Assembly: GCF_028640845.1 (NCBI RefSeq)
Contig: NC_080546.1
Location: forward strand, 35,161,520-35,225,519
DNA length: 64,000 nt
Reading direction: 5' to 3'
DNA from: Ahaetulla prasina
Taxonomy: Eukaryota; Chordata; Lepidosauria; Squamata; Colubridae
The position numbers and the translations under genes are program-made. Numbering within the stretch: position 1 is the stretch's first letter; every line of letters starts with the position of its first letter. Of the stretch, positions 47,310-57,222 are shown one piece after another. Below the pieces are notes generated by a model that made no database searches, was not told the DNA's origin, and saw only the letters and a program-made list of their open reading frames with translations.

Positions 47310-48967
47310 TTCACTCTCTTCCCCTCCCATTGGCGGACGCCTGTCCCTTTTCTCCGCCCACTGGGAATCTACTATTTCGGATGCTTGGGTTCTACAGACT
47401 ATTAGGGAAGGTCTCTTTTTAGAATTCACCTCTATTCCCCCTAGGTTTTTTATTCCTTGTCCCATTTCTCACGACAGTCATAACCGTGCTATCATGGAAG
47501 AGGCCATTACTCATCTCTCCAATATCAAAGCTATTCAACAGGTTCCACAGTCTCATCAGGGCAAGGGGTTTTACTCTAGACTTTTTGTAGTAGCTAAACC
47601 CTCGGGGGGATGGAGGGCAATTCTGGACCTTAAATCCTTAAATAAATTCATTGCTTATCGAAAATTTAAGATGCAGTCCTTACATTCTATTTTAGAAGCC
47701 ATTCACCCAGAGGATTTCATGGCTTCAATAGACCTAACAGAAGCTTATCTTCATGTTCTTATTGCCCCGGGACATAGAAAATACCTCCGTTTCTGTTACA
47801 ATGGCCAACATTTTCAATATAGGGCCCTTCCGTTTGGTTTATCTTCAGCCCCTAGAGTGTTCTCCAAAGTCATGGGAGCCTTAATTGGTCACATTCGCAC
47901 TCATCCCATCCGTATCCAATTCTACCTGGATGATATTATCATCATGTCGATCTGAGCCCTTGGCTCATCGGGACCTAAATACCACTATTCATATACTACA
48001 GGAACATGGCTTTTCCATAAATTGGGCCAAAAGCCACCTCTCACCTTCCAACATTATCTTACACCTGGGAGCTATCATAGATTCCAAACAGTCATTAGTA
48101 TTCCTCTCCCAGGATCGCCAGAATAGTCTCAAGGATCTGGTCAGACAGATCATTTATTCCCGATCCAGTCCCTTGAAATCTCTTTCTCAACTATTGGGGA
48201 AGATGGTTTCCACTTTTGGAATTGTACCCTGGTCTCGCTTACACAGCAGGGAACTACAATGGACCTTGCTCCCGTATCAACGAAGAGGCCAGTCCACATC
48301 ACTAACAAGAATTCGTCTTCTACCAAAGACACTGACTTCACTCCAGTGGTGGCTATCAGACGCTCTGTCCAAGGGCAGTCGATTCAGAGAACCCAACAGA
48401 ATTGTCCTTACGACAGATGCCAGTCTCACAGGATGGGGAGCCCACCTGGGTCCAAATATGGCTCAAGGCTTATGGTCAGCACAGGAACGCAAACTCAATA
48501 TAAACCTTCTAGAACTAAGAGCAATCCACAAGGCCCTTCTCCACTTCCACGACTTAGTGAAGGGTCAGGACATTCTTGTGCTCACAGACAACACAACAGC
48601 AAAAGCCCATATAAACAGATGGGGAGGCACACATTCAAGAACCCTCATGACAGAGACACTGACCCTCGGCCACTGGGCGAATTCAACCTTCTCTCGCTTG
48701 AGCTTCCCATATTTCAGGCACAGCAAATGTTGGGCGGATGCCCTCAGTCGCCAACAAATAGATCAAGCGGAGTGGAAACTAGATCCAGCTCTCTTTCAAA
48801 AGATTTCCCTTGATTTGGTCTTCCCAAGGTGGATCTATTTGCAACTCCTCAAATCGTCAACTACCCAGATTCTTTGCCAGGTTCCCGTCCCCAGGAGCGG
48901 AAGCGGTCGATGCGCTAAGATCACCATGGCCACGGAACTGCTTTATGCGTTCCTCCGCTTCCATTAA
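47062..48967 (+). pseudogene. DIRS reverse transcriptase / RNase H, one frameshift
   Basis: The first frame (47062-47955) overlaps the end of Gag. It shows RT motifs in order: GGWRAILDLKSLN, SIDLTEAYLHV (motif A Asp), ALPFGLSSAPRVF (motif B) and YLDD at 47923-47934 (motif C). A stop (47953-47955) follows a 1-nt frame change just after YLDD. The sense continues in the frame 47885-48967 with NWAKSHLSPS, then RNase H motifs TTDASLTGWGAH (Asp near 48416), LLELRA (Glu), LTDNTTA (Asp) and WADALSR (Asp). All catalytic residues looked for are present; only the frame is broken. The long spurious frame 48259-48813 is a shadow. Confidence 0.92.
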
Positions 48968-49100
48968 TTCCCAAGGTAATCAGAAAACTCCTGGAAGAGA
49001 AGGCCGAACTAATCCTAGTGGCTCCTCATTGGCCTCGGAGACCTTGGTTTGCGGACCTCAAAGCTCTTTCAGTGACAACACCTTGGCGCATACCAGACAA
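48800..49100 (+). pseudogene. DIRS RT-ORF C-terminal, methyltransferase-like region, frameshifted
   Basis: Pieces in three frames line up as one domain: LPRFFARFPSPGAEAVDALR, then LLYAF, then PPLPLIP, then AELILVAPHWPRRPWFADL (frame starting 49018). DIRS-1-like elements carry a DAM-type methyltransferase-like domain after RNase H, and this segment has that place. At least two 1-nt shifts occur, one near 48950. The methyltransferase label rests on position and family knowledge; I see no unambiguous catalytic motif. Confidence 0.5.
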
Positions 49101-50209
49101 TCAGATTGCTCTCAGTCAGGCGTTCTCATCCATCCAGAACCTCAGTGGTTACAACTCACCGTCTGGCGATTGGCGGGACATCTTAGCGGTCTCAACATTC
49201 CCCAGATGCAGTACCGACAATTCAGGCGGCACGGCGACCATCCACGGCGCATATACCAATTCACTTGGAAAGCTTTCTCGATGTGGTGCTCAAAGAGGTC
49301 CATTTCACCTAGGAATCCTGACCTATCTCACATCATTGGTTTCCTACAAGAGGGCCTGACGTCAGGTCTCTCTCCTAACACCCTCCGGCGCCAAGTCGCA
49401 GCTCTTTCCTCGGTGCTTACCTTCAGCTCATCAGAGTCCCTGGCAAAGGATCCAGTCATCAGATTGTTTTGAGGGAGCCTCTAACCTGCATCCTCCTACT
49501 ATTCACAGGTACCCATCCTGGAACCTTAATAAAGTTCTTAATACATTAATGAGGCGCCATTTGAACCACTCCGAGAGGCTTCTTTACGACTCTTGACTTT
49601 CAAGGTGACTTTCCTTATTGCCATAACTTCAGCTCGCGCATTTCAGAATTGGCAGCGCTCTCAACACGCAAAGACCTTTGCATTTTTCACCTCGATAGGG
49701 TAGTTCTGCGTCTCGACCCAACCTTTGTTCCAAAAGTTAATTCACTATTTCATCGTTCTCAGGAACTGATTCTCCCAAATTTCTGTCCCGAACCCAGACA
49801 TCAAAAGGAACATGAATGGCATACGTTGGATGTCCGAAGAGCCTTAAAGATATACTTACATCGTACTTCTCCATTTCGTAAAACGGAAGCTCTCCTTGTT
49901 TCCTTCCAACCTTCTTCGTTAGGCTCCAAAGTTTCAGGACCTACCATTGGCAGATGGATACGGGCCACCATAGCCATGACATACGATTTGCAATCTCTTC
50001 CTCGGCCAAAGAACATCACAGCACACTCCACGAGGAGTGCCTCCACTTCGGCAGCTTGGGCGACCCAGGCGCCCTTAGAGGAAGTATGCAGGGCGGCAAC
50101 TTGGTCTTCACCATCGCCTTTCATCAGACACTATAAACTCGATACCTATGCATCGGCAGAAGCATCCTTCGGTAGACGAGTTTTGCAAAGTGTACACGAC
50201 AACCCATGA
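49100..50209 (+). pseudogene. DIRS tyrosine recombinase, frameshifted
   Basis: The N-terminal part is in frame 48810-49472 (PQWLQLTVWRLAGHLSG, LSPNTLRRQVAALSSV) and stops at 49470-49472. The catalytic part runs in the frame that reads from about 49634 to 50209. Conserved residues are visible: Arg in SRISEL (49637-49639), the HxxR pair HSTR (His 50024-50026, Arg 50033-50035) and the nucleophile-position Tyr in RHYKLD (50132-50134). These match the R-H-R-Y set of tyrosine recombinases that integrate DIRS circles. A 1-nt deletion near 49637 and disruptions at 49470-49560 break the gene. Confidence 0.9.
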
Positions 50210-50259
50210 CTCATCGGCCTATCTTCACCCTCCCGGACAATCACCTAGCTTTGGTATGT

Positions 50260-50354
50260 CCCATGCCTGACTGCCGTTTTCCCACCTGTCTGGAGAATGG
50301 ACGTTGGTCTTACCTGAGACGTCCTTTCTCAGCAAGGAGGAAAATGGCAGTCAG
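50260..50354. repeat. DIRS internal complementary region
   Basis: 50260-50298 is the exact reverse complement of the element left edge (44866-44904). 50296-50354 is the reverse complement of the right edge (50545-50603) with one mismatch in 59. The two halves overlap on AAT, so the region is the complement of right end joined to left end, the template used to complete DIRS ends and close the circle. Confidence 0.96.
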
Positions 50355-50456
50355 CCCCACCCTTCTGGGGCCGATGTTTATCCATGGGGGGGGGGGGCGT
50401 ACATTAATTGTTTGTCATTTCAGGAAGACACGTAGAGTCTGAGCAGCTTCCTCGCC

Positions 50457-50560
50457 AAAAACTGGAGAGACAACAGGATAAGGCGGGGCTTGAAACAAAT
50501 TAAAGACTCGGTCCTACAAGCTTGACACAAGAGTTAACCCATGCCTGACTGCCGTTTTCC
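50457..50560. repeat. DIRS right inverted terminal repeat (104 bp)
   Basis: Exact inverse of 44882-44985. Confidence 0.97.
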
Positions 50561-50603
50561 TCCTTGCTGAGAAAGGACGTCTCAGGTAAGACCAACGTCC
50601 ATT

Positions 50604-52795
50604 TTCAGTTGATGCCCTTTGATAGTATTTGTTGGCAGAAAAATTCAGGAAATCCAATTTTTATTGACTATGTCTACTACAATAACAGAAAATGACTGAT
50701 CGAAATTGGGTACCCTATAATATGTGAGTATAAATATTTTCTGGTGTTGCAAGTTATTGGGATAAAAACATTCAGTGTCTTCAGTGACACTGGCTAATTA
50801 GGAAACATGCTATGTGGCATCATCATGTAATTAGGCAGTGCAATAATTCCAATCCAGGAAGAAAAACTTAGATGTAAGCAGATCTTAGAACTTTTAGCAG
50901 GGAACAAAATCGGAAACAGCTAAAAAGTGCCAAAGTTTAAGAATCTGTTTACAAATCTGTTTGGCTTAGGTAAAAATAATTCCATAACACACAGAGAAAC
51001 AGCTCTTTACAACTGAAGAATCTCTGTAGAGTTCACTCTTACACAAATTTATTCAGAAGTATCTCACTGACATTCTACTATATGTACATAGACGTTTTCA
51101 ATTCCATGTTTTTCAAAACTAGTCTTTTAAAATAATGATTGTAGTTCTACATAGAGTTGGTCACGTGCCATGAAGTTGATCTACCCAATGAATCTAGATT
51201 AGGAGAGGCTGTATAGCTCCTGTAATCATTTTGTGTCCCCTTAGATTACTGCCAACATTGGCAAAATGGCTGATTTTGGAGAATATGATTGTTAGCTATT
51301 TTAGTAAAAGTAAAGGTAGAATCAAGACAGATTAAATGTTTATTAGGCAAACTGCCCGTTTCCACCTTTTGAACCTCCTTCCTAATCATTTCCAACAAAC
51401 AATGTAAGCTCATTTGCTTTACACTGGTTTATGGTATCAGCCTGTTCATTACATTTTCATAAAAGTTGTAGCGTCCACAACATTAGTGATTTCAAAACGA
51501 CATATGCATTCACACTAACATACTTTTACTTATACTTTTACTTATATATACTTTTTTCTCTCATGATGGGTTATTGTTTATGTTGATGATTGTATATACT
51601 GTTGTGACAAAATTAAAAAAAAAAATCATTGCATTCCAACATCTGACGTTAGCATGTCAATAACACACGTCATCCATACCTATAGATGGGGTGAGGTAAA
51701 TGACAAAACATTTCCAGAAGACTCTTTTCTATAGGTGCTAGTGTTTTGAAGAATCCAGGACAAAATAAGGAAATTATAATAAAAATGTATATAAGACAAA
51801 ATTGCTAACAAGATCATAATATCCAAAAGAAAAACCTGTTTTTCTACCTAGACACATTCACTGGAATTGTATCTTCTTAAAGCTTTAAATCATCAAATTG
51901 TATTAGACTAAAACAATTATTACTATCAGCCATCTCAGCATGTCTGAAAAGCAGGAGCTGAATCTAAATTACAATTAGGCAGGTGTCAAATGGTCATGCC
52001 TGTAACAGTTTTTCAAGTTCACTCAGTAGCACATAGATGCAGTGTTCTGCTATTAATCATTAAGCCAGTAATTGATTGATGCTTTGTATATTATAACAGA
52101 TACAAACTCAAATAATAATTTTGTTCATATGTTTGTTTCACCAGATAATTGGAAGTTCATCCAATCCATTCATTGTAATCCATTTTTGGTTTGCAGTTCC
52201 ATCTGAATGTCCATGTAATTGGGTTATTTTTCCTTACTGCTTTTGATAGTGTAATCATCTTCTTGTAACTCTTATTGTATTTTGGAACATTCATTTTTCA
52301 AAGCAGTCATGTTAATGAAAGTTATCGGGCAAGGAGGATAAATTCCATTTTATATTGACATTGCCACTGTTCTAGATTACTTCAGGTTTGGCAAGCCAAA
52401 GATGCACAAAAAATCTTTGATCATATTTGTCACCCTTTGAATGCCTATGGTGAGGAGGAGCTACCTAGAGTCACTCTTTAAACACTGCCAGAAACATCTC
52501 AGAAGGTACATTAAAATTGCTAGTAGTACGAAAAAATAGTTATAGAACCAATTATAATTCTATGAGAAGTGTTCATTTCACCTTGCTATTTTAGAATACA
52601 TTCTTATGAAAGAACTATTCTGTTTCTGAGGAATCTTAGGAGAGGAAAGTTGTTCATTTTCTTTAAGTTTAATGTTATTTAAAATTATACCCTGAATAGT
52701 TATTAATATTTCAAAGATAAGAGACATAAAGAGCTATTTTAAATTCCTGGTAGAATTTGAAAAAGGGTTAGATGAATAAGTTAACCTCTTTTTTT
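50604..52795. other. Intronic; short LINE tail at 51585-51625
   Basis: Mostly unrecognised AT-rich intron. 'atatactgttgtgacaaa' followed by A-rich sequence near 51592-51625 matches the last bases of the LINE end at 3060-3217. Confidence 0.45.
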
Positions 52796-53083
52796 TGCGC
52801 AACTCGCTATGGCCAACTTCCATAGCCAACTCTCCGTGGGATAACTTGGTGCCACTGACTTGTCTTGGGACAACTATCCACAGGACAACTCACCAAATAC
52901 AAACTTAAATTAATTTCAACAGAACTGTGGCTAGTAATAATAAAATAAAGTTACAATAATTTTGATGAAAACATGGTCACCAATAGTAAAAGCAACTGAA
53001 TGAAATGATTAATACAGCATTGAATTGCCCTGCGGCGAGTTGGCTGCAGTGAGTTGTCCAATGGTAAGTTGTTCATGGCAAAT
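52796..53083. mobile_element. Possible DNA transposon with AACTCGC-type ends
   Basis: The left has 'aactcgctatggccaact' and 'gggacaactatccacaggac'; the right has 'gcggcgagttggctgcagtg' and 'gagttgtccaatgg'. These are inverted relatives. No ORF and no confirmed duplication. Confidence 0.5.
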
Positions 53084-53093
53084 TATTCTAGAG

Positions 53094-53225
53094 TAGAGGT
53101 GTCAAATAGGCAGCACACAGGCCGGATACATCACATGCAAGCCACGCCCACCCCAACTCTGCAAAGTAAAAACATTGCAAAACGTCACATGATGGCAACA
53201 TGATGCAGTGAATTTGACACCCGTG
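53094..53225. mobile_element. hAT-like MITE, 132 bp, 8-bp TSD
   Basis: Termini 'tagaggtgtcaaat' and 'atttgacacccgtg' are inverted and resemble the 29643-30178 element. Perfect octamers ttctagag flank it (53086-53093 and 53226-53233). Confidence 0.92.
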
Positions 53226-53233
53226 TTCTAGAG

Positions 53234-54770
53234 CCTCTGCATTCATAGATTTTTCAATACTTCAGAAAACAAATCACTGAAAACTTGCTCTTCAGTTGGA
53301 GATGTGAGGCTGTTTCTTTCTAAGTATAAGTTCAGTTAGCTGCAGATTTATTCATTCTGCTGCAACTGGACTTCTAAGCAGTGTGGAAATTAGTTTCAAA
53401 GTAAAGTGAATAGCACCTATATTTTCCTATCCAAAAATCCACATAAGAATTGTGCCTGGAAAGCTGTACACATAGCATTAATGAGATTGAAAAAGAGTTT
53501 AGGCACCTAACATTAAGGAAATATTGACTGTATGAACAAAGAATAAAAAAGGTAAATTGAGTAAAAAAAAACACAGTTATACAGTTTTAAAAGCAAGAGG
53601 GAAGTATACTCAAAAGTTCCCAAAGTTCTGAGATGTTAAGCATTGTAAGTAATCAGAGAACCGGGTGTTATGAGATTGTGTGAATGTTGTCGGAAGTGTA
53701 TTCTGAAGGACATGGATAGTTTGAAAAAAAGATGTAATATTCCATGAAAATAAAGTTGCTGTTCTTAGTATATAAATTATTATGACAAAGCTCTAAAGCA
53801 TCTTTTCCTAGGCACATGTCTTTCAGATATGTTGAGATTACAGTTTCCAGAATTCTCATGCCTGTTGCTCATTCTGGCTTTATAAATCTTTGATTTGTAA
53901 TCATAAAATATATGTGGACATTAGTACATCTTGTATATAAACAGTGAGCAGATTCAGAGATATGGGAAACAACCAAGGTCCATTGATTAAAAAAAAAGAT
54001 GGGGAAAAGAGGTCTAAAATAAAAATGCTGTGTGGGAGGGAAGGATGGATGGATGGATGAATCGAGTGATGGATGGGTGGAAAGGTGGATGTGTAGGATG
54101 GAGAGAGAAACAGACTGATTTCTGTATTCTGTGATAGGCATATTTATATATGTACTTTTTTTGTCTGCTATGTCATATTTGGAAGCTTCTGCTATAAGCA
54201 AATTCCTAAATACTGTATAGAGTTGATTGCCTTCATTATCAAGATTTATTTGTATGTCTGGTGTGAAATCTGATAGCAAGATCTGCCTGTTTCTATTCAT
54301 AATAGTAATGGAAGAAATCCGATACTTCAACAGCTTTAATAATGATTATAGATCACTTTGAAACCCATTAAGTATACATCAAATCACCTGTGCCTTATCA
54401 GGACCAGGTCTTTCAGCAACTGGACCAAAATAGACCAGGTAGCTCAGCAAGTGGGGCAGAGTCTACTATAACCAGCGCTCCCTTTACCAATTCTGGCCCA
54501 AGATTTGTCGGCTGCAGGAACAGCAACTTTCTGCTGCTATGTGCTCATCTTCTGCTACCTGATAAATATGGTGGGGATCCTGGCAAATTTGTATCCTTCC
54601 TGAATTATAGATTTCTATAAACATGAAGATTTTTCCATGAATCATTCTCACATATTATATGCAATTAGTTTAATAATGAAAGACAGCTGCAAAATAGCCA
54701 TAGTTGCAAATTTGGCACTTTTCTTTTTAGTGCAGAATAGCGCAGGCTTGGACAACTGCATCAATTTTAT
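53234..54770. other. Intronic; small (GGAT)n tract near 54035
   Basis: A degenerate GGAT/GGTG repeat at about 54035-54100. Otherwise nothing recognised; minus-strand frames here are not gene-like. Confidence 0.45.
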
Positions 54771-54850
54771 AGAATAGAATAGAATAGAATAGAATAGAAT
54801 AGAATAGAATAGAATAGAATAGAATAGAATAGAATAGAATAGAATAGAAT
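54771..54850. repeat. (AGAAT)16 microsatellite on a LINE tail
   Basis: Sixteen uninterrupted AGAAT units, directly adjoining the 3-prime end of the reverse-oriented LINE at 54851. Confidence 0.97.
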
Positions 54851-55167
54851 TTATTGGCCAAGTGTGATTGGACACACAAGGAATTTGTCTTGGTGCATGT
54901 GCTCTCAGTGTACACGAAAGAAAAGATACCTTATCAAGGTACAACATTTACAACACAAATGATGGTCATAGGGTACAATTTAACATTTAATGATACAACA
55001 CTTAATGATAATCATAGGGTACAAATAAGCAATCAGGAACAATCAATATCAATATAAATCATAAGGATTACCAGCAACAAAGTTACAGTCACACGGTCAT
55101 AAGTGGAAAGCAATTGGTGATGGGAAAGATGAGAAGATTAATAGTAGTGCAGATTTAATAAATGGTT

Positions 55168-55727
55168 TGTTAAGGGTAATCTGTGTTCACAACCAAGATT
55201 GTGGACTGTTGAGCAGAGTACCCTAGGCATGAAAACGACTGAAACTGGTTGTATACAATAACAGTCACTTACAGACAAACTGGGGTTTGATATTCCTTTA
55301 CTTTTAGGGAAAAGGCAAAGTCATAGTCCGAAAACAATTCCAGGTCATACACATACAAAGTCAGACTTCCTACCAAACATAGACTTGCACAACCAAATAA
55401 GTGAGGTCTTCTTTCAGTTCAGCAAAACACAGTTCAATTCACAACAGTCAGTATCTTGAGGAATCAGTAACTAGCCATGATCAAGCAATGATCATAAAGC
55501 TCAAATACAGTTGCAGCATGTCATCAGGTTACAATATTGTAGCGTCTCTGTAGATTCCCCAAACAAGCTATAATTTAGTAGTCCTTTTATACATTGACTA
55601 CAGAGCTCAACCAATCAGGATGCTTGCATGATGCAGCACAGCCTTAAAGCAATATCATGCCTTTATACAAACATACATACATAGTTATGGCCTGCCAACT
55701 AGTTAGACAAATAACAATTTCCTGACA
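55168..55727 (-). mobile_element. Possible solo LTR nested in the LINE
   Basis: This block interrupts LINE 3-prime UTR sequence. On the minus strand it starts TGTCAGGAAATTG and ends ACCCTTAACA, and has a TATA-like 'tgtataaaagg' near 55590. No matching target duplication was found and no coding sequence is present, so the LTR call is tentative; the interruption itself is clearer. Confidence 0.4.
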
Positions 55728-55733
55728 TAGGAA

Positions 55734-56597
55734 CAGTGTCAGTGTTGGAATTATTTGTTTAGCAGAGTGATGGCCCTCGGGGAAAAAACTGTTCTTGTGT
55801 CTAGTTCTGGTGTGCAGTGCTCTATAGCTTCGTTTTGAGGGTAGGAGTTGAAACAGTTTATGTCCAGGATGTGAGGGATTTGTAAATATTTTCACGGCCC
55901 TCTTCTTGATTCATGTAATATACAGGTCCTCTATGGAAGGCAGGTTGGTAGCAATTATTTTTTCTGCAGTTCTAATTATCCTCTGAAGTCTGTGTCTTTC
56001 TTGTTGGGTTGCAGAACCGAACCAGACAGTTATAGAGGTGCAAATGACAGACTCAATAATTCCTCTGTGGAACTGGATCAGCAGCTCCTTGGGCAGTTTG
56101 AGCTTTCTGAGTTGGCGCAGAAAGAACATTCTTTGTTGTCCTTTTTTGATGATGTTTTTGATGTTAGCCGTCCATTTTAGATCTTGCAATATGATAGAAC
56201 CTAGAAATTTGAAGGTTTCTACTGTTGATACTGTGTTGTCTAGTATTGTGAGAGGTGGAAGTATGGAAGGGTTTCTTGTAAAGTCTACCACCATTTCTAC
56301 GGTTTTGAGTGTGTTCAGTTCCAGATTGTTTTGGTCGCACCACAAAGCTAGTCGTTCGACCTCTCGTCTATATGCGGATTCATCATTGTCTTGAATGAGA
56401 CCAGTCACTGTTGTGTCATCTGCGAACTTCAGTAGTTTAACAAATGGATCGTTGGAGATGCAGTTATTGGTATACAGAGAGAAGAGAAGTGGGGAGAGCA
56501 CACAGCCTTGGGGGGCCCCTGTGCTAATTGTACAGGTATCTGATGTGATCCTGCTTAGCTTCATCTGCTGCTTCCTGTTAGGAAGCTTGTGATCCAC
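55734..56597 (-). pseudogene. Reverse transcriptase fragment of the LINE
   Basis: The intact piece 56597-55911 (228 codons) contains STGAPQGCVLSPLLFSLYTN (RT motif with PQG), KFADDTTV (catalytic FADD) and FKFLGSIILQDLKW, then FGSATQQERHRLQRIIRTAE typical of the C-terminal region. After the stop at about 55908 the sense continues as FTNPSHPGHKLFQLLPSKRS, ending near 55734. So at least one stop mutation is present and the protein is also N-terminally truncated. Confidence 0.85.
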
Positions 56598-56680
56598 TTA
56601 CAAGTCTGTTCAGGTACCTGTATCTGGTTTAGCTTAGTTAGAAGAGTGTCTAGAATGATGGTATTGAATGCTGAACTAAC

Positions 56681-56722
<42 letters not shown>

Positions 56723-56725
56723 ACT
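56681..56725. repeat. (AACT)n microsatellite
   Basis: About ten AACT/CTAA units at the 5-prime edge of the LINE. Confidence 0.92.
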
Positions 56726-57127
56726 GAACTAACCCTAACACTGATAAGGGCTAACTTTAATGATTCAGTCAAACAAGAGATTCCTAGTTGGGGAAACTAT
56801 CATCTCTGATAGGGTAAGTGCCAGGTGAGAGAATACCGCTGACTTTATGCTGTTAACTTAGGCTTCAACTATAATGAAAGAACCTTAGACCATTTAAAAG
56901 AGGAAATGTCAGGTGAAATATGGGACTCATTTATCAGGGCTTTTGAGGATTTCTAGATCTGTTTGGCTATTGATGGGAGACTTAAGTTGTGATATGAGTA
57001 CAAGAGGGGCAAAGAAGATGTCAGTGTTCCTCATCCTGTGTTTCCTCCGTCACCCTCACTCACATGTATACACCAGAGATTTGAGAAGTTGAATCCATGT
57101 AGCTAAGAACTGAGTTTCCTTATCTTC
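56726..57127. other. Intronic, nothing recognised
   Basis: Unique-looking; no feature seen. Confidence 0.4.
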
Positions 57128-57221
<94 letters not shown>

Positions 57222-57222
57222 T
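57128..57222. repeat. (ATT)n microsatellite on an L2 tail
   Basis: About 31 uninterrupted trinucleotides, adjoining the 3-prime end of the reverse-oriented L2-type LINE. Confidence 0.96.

Larger units (their letters stand above)
44866..50603 (+). mobile_element. DIRS-type tyrosine-recombinase retrotransposon, complete ends
   Basis: About 5.74 kb. It has inverted terminal repeats (44882-44985 and 50457-50560), Gag-, RT/RNase H- and tyrosine-recombinase-like genes in that order, and an internal complementary region (50260-50354). These are the defining parts of the DIRS order, which integrates a circular DNA by a tyrosine recombinase rather than an integrase. No target-site duplication is seen; both edges share the trinucleotide ATT (44866-44868 and 50601-50603). 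All genes run with ZNF827 transcription. The coding part is broken by several frameshifts, so this copy is not autonomous. Confidence 0.95.
54851..56690 (-). mobile_element. CR1/Rex-like non-LTR retrotransposon, 5-prime truncated, reverse
   Basis: On the minus strand it runs from RT sequence (about 56600) through a C-terminal region to a 3-prime UTR and the pentanucleotide tail at 54771-54850. An LTR-like block (55168-55727) interrupts it. The 5-prime half (endonuclease and most of RT) is absent. Clade assignment (CR1/Jockey group) is from the RT motifs and general appearance. Confidence 0.82.

Noticed and set aside
48259..48813. 184-codon frame in the DIRS element
   Set aside because: Shadow of the RNase H reading frame on the same strand; no motifs in this frame.
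46198..50209. A host multi-domain gene in intron 1
   Set aside because: RT, RNase H and tyrosine recombinase in this order with inverted repeats identify a DIRS retrotransposon, and the frames are broken.
54771..54850. AGAAT repeats as a CRISPR array or telomeric repeat
   Set aside because: Pure 5-bp microsatellite without spacers, and the unit is not TTAGGG.
55992..56592. Plus-strand frames opposite the LINE reverse transcriptase
   Set aside because: They are antisense shadows of the minus-strand RT frame, which carries the conserved motifs.
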